NCBI RefSeq assembly: GCF_000378385.1
Contig: NZ_KB899666.1
Location: 1 to 64,000 of the forward strand
DNA from: Paenibacillus daejeonensis DSM 15491
GTDB taxonomy: Bacteria; Bacillota; Bacilli; Paenibacillales; Paenibacillaceae
Length of the DNA: 64,000 bases
Reading direction: 5' to 3'
Part shown: positions 30,627-40,577 of the stretch, in pieces
How positions within the stretch are numbered: position 1 is the first letter of the stretch
How the letters are laid out: the number at the start of each line of letters is the position of its first letter
Notes under the pieces: model-generated
The model's database searches: none
Seen by the model: only the letters and a program-made list of their open reading frames with translations
Told to the model about the DNA's origin: nothing
Program-made: the position numbers and the translations under genes

Positions 30627-32651
30627 CTATTCCGCTCGCCACAACTTTAATGTGAGGCGAAGAACCGGGGCGGACGGGCGGATGCTGGCGAGGCGGTATT
30701 CCCCATTCCGATTGCCCCAGCGCCCCTCCTCCAGCTCCAGATGACTCTGCGTTAACAGGCTGTAGCGAGAAGCACCCAGCATCACGGTTAGCTGCACCAC
30801 ATCTCCGATCCGCTTGATCGTCATGCCGCTCTCCTCTGCACCGTTGCTGCAGAAGAGCGGCACCCTGTAGCGGATCATCCCTGTCGTCGGCTGCGCACGC
30901 ATCATCTCGCGAGGCACCGGCACTTCGTCGGTCCCCCATGCTTCCACCTTAGAGCCACCTAGCTCTGAACCCGCGCCGGCCGCCAGTATCTCGCTTACCG
31001 TGCCGCCATATGCAGACCCTCCGTCTAACGCCAGCACCTCGCCTGCCGAGTCGCCATGCGCACGCATTCCATCTAACTCCAAACCAGCCTGGATATCCAG
31101 TCCATCCAGCGACAGCGTATAGGTCTCCCGCAAGGCAAGGCCTTCCGGCATATCGCCTCCCGAATAGACAACCGTGAATGCTACGCGATCCGCCTCTTCT
31201 TCCTGTACCGTGACCCGGTGCTCCAGCCCCGTGCCCATCTCCGCAAGATAGGCGAATGTCCCATCTGCCCATTCCCAGCCTGGACCAATGGCCACGGCTC
31301 GCGCAGAGACGCCTTCCGGCAACAAGTATCCGGGATTCCCACTTAGCGGCGAGGACAGTCCCAACTCAGCAGGTATCCCATTGCGGTGGTAGCGTCCCAC
31401 CCCCGTCGCATCATACCCACCATTAGCGGCGAGATCCAGTTGGATAGACTGTCCGCCAGCTGCAGCGACGAGCTGGTGAAACGCTGGCGAGGTGGCCAGC
31501 ACATAGCCGCCGACCTCCGCAGGACAGGGTTGCTCGGGAATGCCGTCATCGGCAAACAGATAAGCCATATAGGCAAAGCTGCCGAGCGTCACCATATACT
31601 TGTCATAGTAGGCATACGGCTCGGTCCCATAGCCGGAATCAATTCTGTAGCCGTTTTTGACATGACGCGGCGGCGCCATATCCAACACCCAGCAGCGCAC
31701 CGCCCGAACCGACAGTCTCGCGCTCCGCTTGAACGCGCCCGCCAGCTTGGCCCGGCCCGCACGCTGATGACGGGCTGCCTCATACTCCGCGCACGCAGCG
31801 GCTAGCGCTTCATTGAATTGAAACTGGCTGCTGCGTCCGCCGAAGGGGATATGCCCGGCCGCTGACTGCAAGAACAATGTCATCATGCCCCCGGACTCCA
31901 GATGACGATCCAACTCTTCCACATATGGCCCCTGATAACCATAAGCCAGCATCAGCTGAATATGGCAGCGGGAGGCCAGATCGTAGAGCAGCGGGCAGCC
32001 GGGATCGCGGTACATACCGTTTTCGTCGAATTTGCCAACCTGAATCGGCCAGTGGGCATTCAGATAGGAAGACGCCTCAGTCATGCCCTCTGTCTCTCGC
32101 AAATACTCACCGGCCATATTGTACAGGTTAATATTATGCAACCGGCTAGGATCGGAGACGGCATCCCGCGTATGGACATAATTAACCTCGGGATCGATAC
32201 CGGAGAGTAGAGCCGCCCAATCTTGCTGCTGCGCCACTGTAACGTGGGGCCTCATCGCCTTGTAGGCCAGCAGCAGCTCCTTGGTGGCAAAATCCGCCAT
32301 CTGGTCCCCAGTCATCCGGGGCAACTGACGACAAGCCGCCTCCATCATGTGCTCCCACAACGGCTGCAGCTCCACCCGCCAGCCAGCACTTATGAGTCCG
32401 CCCAGCACACACACGATACGAGAGAAGGCCTGCATATCCTTGGGCTTCCCTTCTCTATCCCTTCCCCAATTCGAGTCCGCGCGTTCCAAGGCGTACCCCG
32501 CGAGGGAGGCCTCCATCAATTGAAGGTAGGCCTCTTTACTCTCCCCGGTCGGTACAAAATCCACAGGCACTTCCATCTCGTCCATATAGGTGTATAGCTT
32601 GGAAACCGTTTGACTTGCATTCATGTTCATCTTCAAAACTTCCTTCTTCAC
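30627..32651 (-). CDS. Putative polysaccharide lyase or hydrolase, cluster 2
   Basis: 674 residues, no signal peptide. An all-helical first half (e.g. DWAALLSGIDPEVNY, NINLYNMAGEYLRETEG, GHIPFGGRSSQFQFNEALAA) suggests an (alpha/alpha) toroid, followed by a beta-sandwich half from about 400. This is the shape of heparinase/alginate-lyase-like and related enzymes; I cannot fix the family. Candidate catalytic residues include the Tyr/His/Arg of the NLYNMAGE and PFGGRSSQF segments. Its start overlaps the stop of the GH9 gene by 4 bases (ATGA), so the two are translationally coupled, and it probably finishes in the cytosol what the GH9 enzyme starts outside. Confidence 0.6.
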   Translation of the reverse strand: MKKEVLKMNMNASQTVSKLYTYMDEMEVPVDFVPTGESKEAYLQLMEASLAGYALERADSNWGRDREGKPKDMQAFSRIVCVLGGLISAGWRVELQPLWEHMMEAACRQLPRMTGDQMADFATKELLLAYKAMRPHVTVAQQQDWAALLSGIDPEVNYVHTRDAVSDPSRLHNINLYNMAGEYLRETEGMTEASSYLNAHWPIQVGKFDENGMYRDPGCPLLYDLASRCHIQLMLAYGYQGPYVEELDRHLESGGMMTLFLQSAAGHIPFGGRSSQFQFNEALAAACAEYEAARHQRAGRAKLAGAFKRSARLSVRAVRCWVLDMAPPRHVKNGYRIDSGYGTEPYAYYDKYMVTLGSFAYMAYLFADDGIPEQPCPAEVGGYVLATSPAFHQLVAAAGGQSIQLDLAANGGYDATGVGRYHRNGIPAELGLSSPLSGNPGYLLPEGVSARAVAIGPGWEWADGTFAYLAEMGTGLEHRVTVQEEEADRVAFTVVYSGGDMPEGLALRETYTLSLDGLDIQAGLELDGMRAHGDSAGEVLALDGGSAYGGTVSEILAAGAGSELGGSKVEAWGTDEVPVPREMMRAQPTTGMIRYRVPLFCSNGAEESGMTIKRIGDVVQLTVMLGASRYSLLTQSHLELEEGRWGNRNGEYRLASIRPSAPVLRLTLKLWRAE

Positions 32652-35600
32652 TCCGTCGCTCCCGACGTAAACTGGAACGTACTGCTCACTGTGGAGCCAT
32701 TGGCATTCCGAGCGGTGACCCGCCAGTAATACAGCGTGCCCGGCTCCAGCTCTGCCAACTCATAGGTGGTACCTGTGACCGTTGTCTGCACCAGCGGATC
32801 GGTGAAGTTAGCATCATCCGCAATCTCAACCGTATAGGTATCCGCTCCACTCGGCGCGAACGTCCGGTTGGCAATCGTCTGGGTCCAGTTCAGCGTGACA
32901 GAGGTACCTGCTAACACAGTATTATTGGTTGGTGAAGCCAAGGTAAAAGCAGCTGGCGCAGCGCCTGTAATATCCAGATGGGCCACATTGACACTATTGT
33001 TCGCGGCCGAGCTGGTGTTGACGATTTCTACCGTATGCAGGCCCGGTGTCGCGATACTCAAGCTGCCTTCATAGCTCTGCCAAGCGCCCGTCAGTGTCCA
33101 TTCGGTATCCGGCACGATCTGTCCGTCCACGCGCACCCGCAACGAGACGGCGGGACCATCTCCATAGGCGCGCAAGGCAAACGAATAGTCTCCCGCTTCC
33201 GGGAAATGAACCGACCAGCGCATCGGCTGCGCGCTTTGCCAGATCTTGCCCCAGCCCAGCGGCGTCTGCTGGGCGCTGCCCGGCCAATCGGATGCCGTTT
33301 TGCGCTCATTGGCGCCTAGGGCATATTGCCCGGGGAATCGAACGGGCGCCAGCACTTTCTCCGGTGTCGTCACAGATACGGTATGGCTTGGCGGTGATTC
33401 CTGTCCCGTTCCTCCAAGCGCAGTAATATGGAATGCATAGTTGGTCTGCTGCTGCAGGCCGGTTACTTCATAGCTGACTGCTCCCGAACCCGCCGTTCCG
33501 ACAAGCACACTGTCCTGGTACACCCCGTATCCCGTCAGCCCGCGGTCATCCAACGGCGGTGTCCATTCCAGCACTGCTGAAGCGTCTGTGAATGATACCA
33601 CGTGCAGATTTAGTGGTGCCCCTGGGATGCCCGATGGTGTAGAGACGGAGGTCACCGTCGGCCCCGGCTGCACCGCCGTTTGTACAGCAGCCGTATGGGT
33701 GTCCGTCGTCCGGACGTAGAACTGGTGCGGGCCGCGAACATGGCTCAAGGAGAGAATATAGCGTTTGCCATCCGTCACATCGCGATCCGTTACGTCTGCT
33801 TCAACCATCGAATGCACCACGCCGTCCACAATGAGCTGTACATCATGAGGCAGATCATTGTCCGCATCCGTGTACACGACGGAATAATGAAAGGTTGTCT
33901 CCTCATCTCCAGTTAATGCATGAACCTCTGTATCGGACAAGGCCGGCGCACTGCCAGAGGTCTCGTTGCCGGCATAGATGTTGTCGATCCACACATCACC
34001 CGCCTGTGTACCTCCGCGTAGCCAGAACGTCAGCTCAATCGCGCTTTTGTTCAGGTTCGCCATCTGATCCAGATCAATCCGAAGTGTCGTCCACTCATCG
34101 GGCGCGGTCATCAGACCGCCGTTCACGTCCCGCGCGTTAATCTGAGCCTTGAATTGCAGGCCCGGATGGCGGCCGGAGTTTTTGAATGTGACATAGAGAT
34201 ACTGGTAACCCGACAGGTCGGCCTTGTAATGCCAAGGCTGGAACTTGGCCTGCGCCTGTGGCGAAGACGGCTCATGCGTGAAGATGCCGACTGAAACGCC
34301 GTCCTCGATTCCCCGGACATAGCTGCCGTCTGTCGTGTTGGCCGGTTGAGACCCCTGAGTCCACCAGTTCATCCACGCCAGATTCTGGCTGCCCCAGATT
34401 CCTCCGCCTTCGAAGTTATCGAATAACAATGGAGCCTCGGGACTCGGCAGTGGCGGAGCCACGGTGTAATGGGCATTTGCAGACACCACGCCTCCACTAC
34501 CCTCCGTTCCTTTCGCCCTCAACCGCCCATTGGCATAGGGCCGGGAAGCGCTAGTATCCACCGCCCCCTTCCAGACCTCGCCGGTCTGCGTCATCGCCGT
34601 GTTGCCCAGTTGCACATTTGTTACACCTGGAGATGCTGCTGCAATGACCTGCACCTCGCCGGTGACGAGATCACCGATCTGCGGGCTCAGGATCGTTAGG
34701 GCATCGTCGCTTCCAGCAGGTACGGAAGGCTCATCCAGCGCGCCAAGCGCTATAATGGAGTAGAACAGGCCTGCCTGAATACTAATGCTGAACTCGTTGT
34801 AGCGCCATTGATGGACGTCATCTATCAGCATCGTCCGATCCTGATACCATGGACTTGTTACGCTATTGGGAAGGGTCGGATCCTTCACATTCGGTCCACT
34901 CACCATCGCACCAGGAATGATGATGCCTGGATTATTGGGATTACGGATTTCCGTATCGAACCGTGTGTGCAGATAGCGGACATGGTTCTCCCCTACGCCG
35001 GATACCCAGCTGGTGCTCCAAGGATTGTTGCCGAATACCCAGTACAGCCCTTTCTTGGCGGCGCTGAGCACCTCCGGGTCGCCGAACAGCTCGTAATAGC
35101 GGACCAGGTCGCCTACATACGAGACATGAGGCTCGTTCACCCCGAAATTGCTGAATTCATTCAGCACACCATAAGGTGTGTCCTCGGCCACCGACATGAA
35201 ATAATCGACGCGGGACTTCAGCAGCTCCTGAATGCGCGCTTGTGTGACCGCATCCGCCACAGGATAGAGCTCGACCATGGCCATCGGCCGCATACTCCAA
35301 TAATTGGTGGAGCTGATGTCCCCCTCCTCCAGCAGCGCCACTCGCTGCACCGCCCGATCATAGTAGAGCGAATCTCCGGTCAGCAGGTAGAGCTCGACCT
35401 CTGCCCACAGCATCGCGTTGGTGATATCGAGGTTCGTATGATAGCTGCCTTGCGACTTTTCCCGGTTAATGTAGGCATATTCGTAGGTTTTGACGGCTCC
35501 GGCTGCAGCTCTTGTCCTAAAAGCCTCTGCATCCGCATCCGTTATAGCATACTCATCCAGCCAAGCCTCGTAAGCGCGTGCCGCCGAAGCCATCACGCCT

Positions 35601-36568
35601 GCAGCTTTGAAGGAGCCTCCGATGCCGAGCCGTCCAACCGTACGGTCATCCGGATTGCCCACAGGAGACAGCGGGATATTATCCGTCAGCAGCTCCGGGT
35701 GCCGGAAGCCGCCTTTCTCCGGAATATCGAACACGGCGCCATCGAACTGGTCCGTGAACTTCAGCACATACTCCGTCGCCACACGCACCTCGTCCAGAAT
35801 ATCCGGGACGCCGTTATGGTCATAGTCAAATTGCACGGTATCGGACTCGACAAACCGCAGGTAAGATAGCGCCAGCTGGCCGCCCACCCATTGGTTGCCA
35901 GCGTACTTGCCGTAGTCACCCGCATCGTAATGGCCGCCTGTCAGATCGTAATGCAAGCCGGGGGCGGGCCGGGTGCCATCCAAGAGCGTGATGTCATAGG
36001 TGGCGAAGACATCGTTCTTGTCCCAGGCATCATCCAGATGTCCGGCTTGATGGTACGCCTTTGGCGACAACGGGGTGTCCGTGTAGCCGGTCGGCAGCAC
36101 ATCGATCGTGTCGACACTCGCCCGCAAGCTGCGGTAGAAGGCTGTCATTTCATCCCTGTAGCGCAGCCAGATGTTGTCTTCAATGAGGAATAACGGCGAC
36201 TGTGCCCCTCCCGCATGCAGCCGCAAGGCGGCTCCAGTCTGCTGAAGGACGGTAAAATCAGCCGTATACACATGCTCGCCCCACACGAATCCTTCGTACT
36301 GCAAGGTCCCGTTGAACACAGCACTTCCGCCATCCGGCACAATCGAAAACGCCAGCTCGGGCAGCAAGCGTGGGGACACGACAGAGCCCAGCTTCATGTC
36401 CTCCTTGCTGTAGCCTGCCTGGGACACGGCCACCTGGACGGATGCGGCGTTGGTGGTGCTGGCAGCATTGGCAGCCTTCCCCCTGTTGCCACCAGGAATC
36501 CATACCGAAGACAAAACAAGCAGAAGGGCCAGCAGTGACAGCGTGAGCTTACGGTAGCGTACGTACAA
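32648..36568 (-). CDS. Secreted multidomain glycoside hydrolase family 9 enzyme
   Basis: About 1306 residues. The TTG at 36566-36568 is chosen because GGAGG lies 9 bases before it; the first possible TTG (36577) directly abuts that site. Signal peptide (LTLSLLALLLVLSSVWIPG), then a CelD-type N-terminal Ig domain (about 45-130), then the GH9 toroid (about 135-620) with HYDAGDYGKY near 216 (two catalytic-side Asp) and WRYNEFSISIQAG near 600 (general acid Glu). Behind it come an Ig-like domain, a beta-sandwich CBM-like domain (WGSQNLAWMNWWTQGS), two FN3 domains and another CBM-like domain (SLRVRVDGQIV). GH9 enzymes cut beta-1,4-glucan-type backbones; here the partner genes suggest a decorated or acidic glycan. 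Confidence 0.88.
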   Translation of the reverse strand: MYVRYRKLTLSLLALLLVLSSVWIPGGNRGKAANAASTTNAASVQVAVSQAGYSKEDMKLGSVVSPRLLPELAFSIVPDGGSAVFNGTLQYEGFVWGEHVYTADFTVLQQTGAALRLHAGGAQSPLFLIEDNIWLRYRDEMTAFYRSLRASVDTIDVLPTGYTDTPLSPKAYHQAGHLDDAWDKNDVFATYDITLLDGTRPAPGLHYDLTGGHYDAGDYGKYAGNQWVGGQLALSYLRFVESDTVQFDYDHNGVPDILDEVRVATEYVLKFTDQFDGAVFDIPEKGGFRHPELLTDNIPLSPVGNPDDRTVGRLGIGGSFKAAGVMASAARAYEAWLDEYAITDADAEAFRTRAAAGAVKTYEYAYINREKSQGSYHTNLDITNAMLWAEVELYLLTGDSLYYDRAVQRVALLEEGDISSTNYWSMRPMAMVELYPVADAVTQARIQELLKSRVDYFMSVAEDTPYGVLNEFSNFGVNEPHVSYVGDLVRYYELFGDPEVLSAAKKGLYWVFGNNPWSTSWVSGVGENHVRYLHTRFDTEIRNPNNPGIIIPGAMVSGPNVKDPTLPNSVTSPWYQDRTMLIDDVHQWRYNEFSISIQAGLFYSIIALGALDEPSVPAGSDDALTILSPQIGDLVTGEVQVIAAASPGVTNVQLGNTAMTQTGEVWKGAVDTSASRPYANGRLRAKGTEGSGGVVSANAHYTVAPPLPSPEAPLLFDNFEGGGIWGSQNLAWMNWWTQGSQPANTTDGSYVRGIEDGVSVGIFTHEPSSPQAQAKFQPWHYKADLSGYQYLYVTFKNSGRHPGLQFKAQINARDVNGGLMTAPDEWTTLRIDLDQMANLNKSAIELTFWLRGGTQAGDVWIDNIYAGNETSGSAPALSDTEVHALTGDEETTFHYSVVYTDADNDLPHDVQLIVDGVVHSMVEADVTDRDVTDGKRYILSLSHVRGPHQFYVRTTDTHTAAVQTAVQPGPTVTSVSTPSGIPGAPLNLHVVSFTDASAVLEWTPPLDDRGLTGYGVYQDSVLVGTAGSGAVSYEVTGLQQQTNYAFHITALGGTGQESPPSHTVSVTTPEKVLAPVRFPGQYALGANERKTASDWPGSAQQTPLGWGKIWQSAQPMRWSVHFPEAGDYSFALRAYGDGPAVSLRVRVDGQIVPDTEWTLTGAWQSYEGSLSIATPGLHTVEIVNTSSAANNSVNVAHLDITGAAPAAFTLASPTNNTVLAGTSVTLNWTQTIANRTFAPSGADTYTVEIADDANFTDPLVQTTVTGTTYELAELEPGTLYYWRVTARNANGSTVSSTFQFTSGATE

Positions 36569-36598
36569 TATACACAACCTCCCGGTTTCGTTATGCGG

Positions 36599-37534
36599 TC
36601 AGCCTTTCAGCGAACCGATCATGACACCTTTAACAAAATATTTCTGAATAAACGGATACACGCACAGGATTGGAATGGTCGCCACAACGATCAAGGAGTA
36701 TTTGAGCACCGCCGCCGCATGGGCATTTGCAATTTGCAGCTCAGGATCCATGATCATGCTGACATCCACCTGATTCATAATGAGAATCTCGCGCAAAATG
36801 ATCTGCAGCGGGTAGAGCGAACGATCGTTAAGGAACATCAAGGCGTTGAAATACGCGTTCCAGTGACCGACTGCCGAAAACAGCGTAATAACGGCGATGA
36901 CCGCCTTGGAGAGCGGCAGCACGAAGGAGAAAAAGAAACGAACGTCACTGCAGCCGTCGATACTGGTGGCCTCCACCAGCTCCTTCGGAATCGAGGATTG
37001 GATAAACGTCCGCGCAATAATCATGTTGTACACGGATAAGGCACCTGGAATGACCATGGCCCACATTGTGTTCAGTAGTTGGAGATCCTTCATCAGAATA
37101 TAGAACGGAATCAGACCACCGCTGAAGAACATCGTGAACGTAAAGAGCATCATGAACAACCCGCGCCCCTTGAGCCCAGGTCTGGAGAGACCGTAGGCAC
37201 AGGTCATCACGACACACACGTTGAGCGCAGTCCCCAGTATCGTATACAGGAAGGTGTTACCGTACGCTCGCAGGATATCCTTGTTTTTGAATACCGCCTC
37301 ATACCCCTCCAGACTGAAATCAACGGGCCACAGCAGCACCTGGCCGGAGGAGACGGCGTTACCGGAGGAGAACGAAGCCGACAACACATACAACAGCGGA
37401 TAGGAAACCGCAATGAGAACAAACGTCAGACAAAAGCCTGAAATGATGTAATACGCCCGATCTGAAGCCGGATGGGTAGAGAACTTCTTTTTCTTCTCCT
37501 TGTAAGCGCCCATCTGCGCTTGGGTCTTTGCCAT
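36599..37534 (-). CDS. ABC sugar permease, YtcP type, cluster 2
   Basis: 311 residues, six membrane helices. EAA loop KELVEATSIDGCSDVRFFFSFVLPLSKAV (about 205-233) and C-terminal VKGVMIGSLKG identify the CUT1/YtcP group. It lies 15 bp behind the LplB-type gene and about 30 bp before the GH9 gene, in one operon. Confidence 0.95.
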   Translation of the reverse strand: MAKTQAQMGAYKEKKKKFSTHPASDRAYYIISGFCLTFVLIAVSYPLLYVLSASFSSGNAVSSGQVLLWPVDFSLEGYEAVFKNKDILRAYGNTFLYTILGTALNVCVVMTCAYGLSRPGLKGRGLFMMLFTFTMFFSGGLIPFYILMKDLQLLNTMWAMVIPGALSVYNMIIARTFIQSSIPKELVEATSIDGCSDVRFFFSFVLPLSKAVIAVITLFSAVGHWNAYFNALMFLNDRSLYPLQIILREILIMNQVDVSMIMDPELQIANAHAAAVLKYSLIVVATIPILCVYPFIQKYFVKGVMIGSLKG

Positions 37535-37549
37535 AATTCACATTCCTTC

Positions 37550-38512
37550 CTACCACAAGCTGGTGTTGCTGAATTTCCTGGCGGCATAGTTCACCATAAC
37601 CAGCAACGCGAAGTTAATGACAGAGTTGAAGAGGCCAATAGCGGTAGCGAATGAAAAATCCCCTGTACCGATCGTGAGGCCTACCTTGTACACATAGGTG
37701 GATATAACCTCACTGCGGGAGATATTCAGCTCGTTCTGCATCAGGAACACCTTCTCGAAGCCAACCTCCATGACGTTGCCTACCGCAAGAATCAGCATGA
37801 TCGTCGCCGTGGGCAGAATGGAAGGAAAATCGATGTGTCGTACCCGCTGCAGCCGCGACGCACCATCGATCTGAGCCGCTTCGTGCAAATGCTCGTCGAC
37901 AGAGGACAAGGCGGCAATATAGATGATGCTGCTCCAGCCGATACCCTGCCAGATGCCAGACCAGACGTACAGATGCTGGAAGGCTCCAGGGTTGGCGAAT
38001 GCATCCGGCAGCATGTCACCTGTGAAGAACGTATACAGTGCCCCGAAGGCGCCCGTCCGCGGGTTAAAGATCTGCACCAGCATACCGACGATAACGACCG
38101 TCGAGATGAAATGGGGCATATACGAAACGGACTGGACAATTTTCTTGAATTTGAGGCCCGTAAAGGAATTTAGCACCAAGGCGAAAATAATAGGCAGCGG
38201 AAACGAAATCAGCAAACTGTACAGCGACAGACTGATCGTATTCCAGATAATCGTCTCGAACTGATAGGATTCGAAGAAGCGCCGAAAGTTTTCCAGCCCG
38301 ATCCACTCACTGCCCCAGATACCGAGATTAAAGTTGTAGTTTTTGAATGCAATCTGAACCCCGGCCATCGGTACATAAGCGAAAATAATAATGTATATGG
38401 TAGCGGGGAGCAGAAACAAGTAGAGCTGCCAGCTCGGGAGAAATTCTCTCTTCGGGTGGTTTAACGTTTTGTTTGCTCGCATAAACTGGTCTCCGTTCTG
38501 GTCCGGTTGCAC
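37550..38512 (-). CDS. ABC sugar permease, LplB type, cluster 2
   Basis: 320 residues, six membrane helices. YVPMAGVQIAFKNYNF near residue 48, EAA loop HEAAQIDGASRLQRVRHIDFPSILP and the end YAARKFSNTSLW are typical of LplB proteins. Partner of the YtcP-type permease; receives substrate from the lipoprotein at 38566-40215. Confidence 0.95.
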   Translation of the reverse strand: MQPDQNGDQFMRANKTLNHPKREFLPSWQLYLFLLPATIYIIIFAYVPMAGVQIAFKNYNFNLGIWGSEWIGLENFRRFFESYQFETIIWNTISLSLYSLLISFPLPIIFALVLNSFTGLKFKKIVQSVSYMPHFISTVVIVGMLVQIFNPRTGAFGALYTFFTGDMLPDAFANPGAFQHLYVWSGIWQGIGWSSIIYIAALSSVDEHLHEAAQIDGASRLQRVRHIDFPSILPTATIMLILAVGNVMEVGFEKVFLMQNELNISRSEVISTYVYKVGLTIGTGDFSFATAIGLFNSVINFALLVMVNYAARKFSNTSLW

Positions 38513-38522
38513 AATCCGGAGA

Positions 38523-38541
38523 CAGGCGCTAAGCGCGCCTG
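38523..38541 (-). promoter_or_regulatory. Hairpin between binding protein and permease, cluster 2
   Basis: CAGGCGC (38523-38529) and GCGCCTG (38535-38541) form a stem, extended by outer TCCGG/CCGGA pairing. Located 25 bp past the binding-protein stop. Confidence 0.6.
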
Positions 38542-38565
38542 CCCGGATCGGTCCGAACCGTCTTG

Positions 38566-40215
38566 TTATTCCGAACGCTCGTATGCAGCCTGGATAACCT
38601 CCAGGTATTGATCCAGCCCCATTTTGTTCAGCTCAGCCAGATAATCATCCCATTGCGTAAGTGGACGGTTACCGGTAATGAACGCAACCGCGCTCTCATT
38701 GACATAGTTATCAATAGCCGTTTTGCTGTTGGCAATGTTGCGCAGCTCTTCCGGCGTGTAGTTCAGCTTGACTATGACTTCCTCAGGGAAGGTTGGAACA
38801 TATCCCTCCATGTATGCGGGACGCCAGTTCGGCACCGTATGGTCCTCGCCTTTCTTGAGGTTGGAGGCCGTGCGGCTAATCTCCAGCGGACGGTAGGCCG
38901 GGTTGGCATCATTCCAGTGCTTATTCTGCGGATTGTTCCACAGCGAAGGATTCAGCTCAGCCACGGCGGCAGCCAATCCTTGCGATTCTTCAAAAGGACC
39001 CAGATAGTCCGCCGTGACAGCCGGGTCATCGCTCCAATCCACATCTTTTTCCCCGTAACGACTTGCCAGCGACATCTCCGGGTCCAGCATGAAATCGCCA
39101 ACCTTGAAGGCTAGCTCCGGATCCTTCGCGTCTTTGGTAATAAACCACAGCTGGGTTGGCAGGGATGGGCTATACGGCGTCGCTGCCAGTCCAGAAGGCC
39201 CCGTGACAGGAGGCAGCAGCGTCATCTTGCTGTCCAGCTCCGGTCCAAATGTGCTATAGCTGCCTGCTGTTACCATGCCGGCCATACCGCCTGGCACGTT
39301 GATGAGTGCCTTCAGCTGCGTCTCATCCTGCGTGAAGGATTGGGAGGAGAACAGCCCTTCTTTGACCAGCTTGTTCATGTACTCCAGCCCTTCCTTCCAT
39401 TCCGGCTGGGTGAAGGCAGGATACACCTCGCCGTCCTTCACATTCATGTAGCTCTTGCCCGGATCCGCGTAGATAAATGCGTTCATCAGATAGACACGCG
39501 GATTTTGCGACCAGCCATTCAGCGAGCCCACCAGGCCGACCTCATCCCGTCTGCCGTTCTCGTTTGGATCCTGTTCTACAAAAGCCTTCAGTGTCTCGTA
39601 CAGCTCATCCGTCGTCTGCGGGACGTCCAATCCCAGTTTCTCCAGCCACTCGCCGTTGATCCAGGCCCGGTTGGAGCCTTCGTTCCATTCGTTCGGCGCA
39701 TAACGAGGCAGCGCATAGACCTTGCCGTCCGGTAGTTTCATGGCGTTGTAGACAAAATCCTTATCCGGAATGTTATTGAAATTGGCTGCAAGCTCCGGGT
39801 TGTTCAAATACTCATCTTGTGGGATGAACACGCCCTTGGACGCGTAATCATACACCGTCGATTCATTTAAATAGATGTTGATGACATCCGGCAGTTCTGC
39901 CCCGGAGGATACCATCAAGGAGAGCTTCGTTAATGCCTCCTCCACTTGACTCGGCAGCTCCAGAAACTCCAGCTCGACGTCCATCGCTTCCTCAACGAGC
40001 TTTGTATAATGATTGGTTTTATAATCTTCCACGTTCGGATTGGCTTGCACGGCTACCGTAATGACGGGACGCGCCCCTGTTCCTTCCCCTTCACCTGCAG
40101 GTGTCGTCGTATTCGGCTGGTTGTTGCCGGAACAGCCTGCCAGCAGACCGCCCACCATTGCAAAGGCCAGTAGAGATGCTGGCAGCTTCTTTCTTAGTTG
40201 TACTTGTTTCCTCAC
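38566..40215 (-). CDS. ABC transporter substrate-binding lipoprotein, cluster 2
   Basis: 549 residues, solute-binding family 1. Lipobox LLAGC gives Cys28. The first lobe starts PVITVAVQANPNVEDYKTNH; LSLMVSSGAELPDVINIYLNE is the conserved hinge segment. A GTG start follows GGGAGG by 8 bases. First transport gene of cluster 2, downstream of the AraC regulator; a MITE copy (40253-40464) sits in the leader between them. Confidence 0.92.
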   Translation of the reverse strand: MRKQVQLRKKLPASLLAFAMVGGLLAGCSGNNQPNTTTPAGEGEGTGARPVITVAVQANPNVEDYKTNHYTKLVEEAMDVELEFLELPSQVEEALTKLSLMVSSGAELPDVINIYLNESTVYDYASKGVFIPQDEYLNNPELAANFNNIPDKDFVYNAMKLPDGKVYALPRYAPNEWNEGSNRAWINGEWLEKLGLDVPQTTDELYETLKAFVEQDPNENGRRDEVGLVGSLNGWSQNPRVYLMNAFIYADPGKSYMNVKDGEVYPAFTQPEWKEGLEYMNKLVKEGLFSSQSFTQDETQLKALINVPGGMAGMVTAGSYSTFGPELDSKMTLLPPVTGPSGLAATPYSPSLPTQLWFITKDAKDPELAFKVGDFMLDPEMSLASRYGEKDVDWSDDPAVTADYLGPFEESQGLAAAVAELNPSLWNNPQNKHWNDANPAYRPLEISRTASNLKKGEDHTVPNWRPAYMEGYVPTFPEEVIVKLNYTPEELRNIANSKTAIDNYVNESAVAFITGNRPLTQWDDYLAELNKMGLDQYLEVIQAAYERSE

Positions 40216-40577
40216 TCTGTATTCCTCCCTTTTAATGATTGAGCCATGAGATATCAGATCGTTGAAAAATAGTGCCTACGGTCACGGATCGTTCTTCCGA
40301 TCGCTGTTGTCCCCTGATTTCTTGATCATTTGACCGCTTCAGCGGTTGAAATCAGGGGACAGCATATGCTTCCGAAGCTAGCTTTTCTGCGAAAAGCTTT
40401 CAGCCGAGCGCTTCGCTTCTCCAGAAACGATTCCGTGCCTCTTCGGCCTTTTCAAATATCTGATGGTATCGCTTTCATTCACATTGTAGAATGTAGTGCT
40501 CGCGGCGAAAACCGCTAGTTCTTGAAACCGCTGTCAGCGGGTAAGAATCGGGGCACTATCATTTTTGGATGGCGCTG
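40216..40577. other. Leader region of cluster 2 containing the MITE
   Basis: No gene. The MITE-like element takes up 40253-40464. The remaining 110 bp next to the AraC gene contain a TACAAT (minus strand, about 40486-40491) that could be a -10 box. Confidence 0.5.
40253..40464. mobile_element. MITE-like element, copy 2
   Basis: About 212 bp with terminal inverted repeats ATCAGATCGTTGAAAA and TTTTCAAATATCTGAT (14 of 16 matching). The interior shares long blocks with the copy at 9208-9460 but lacks about 40 bp near the right end. It contains a perfect internal stem, GTCCCCTGATTTC with GAAATCAGGGGAC, and a nested CCGCTTCAGCGG. No coding capacity. Confidence 0.85.

Noticed and set aside
34808-35869. 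353-codon open frame on the plus strand inside the GH9 gene
   Set aside because: It is antisense to the GH9 catalytic domain, whose motifs are intact; composition (His/Arg/Ile-rich) is typical of a shadow frame in GC-rich DNA.
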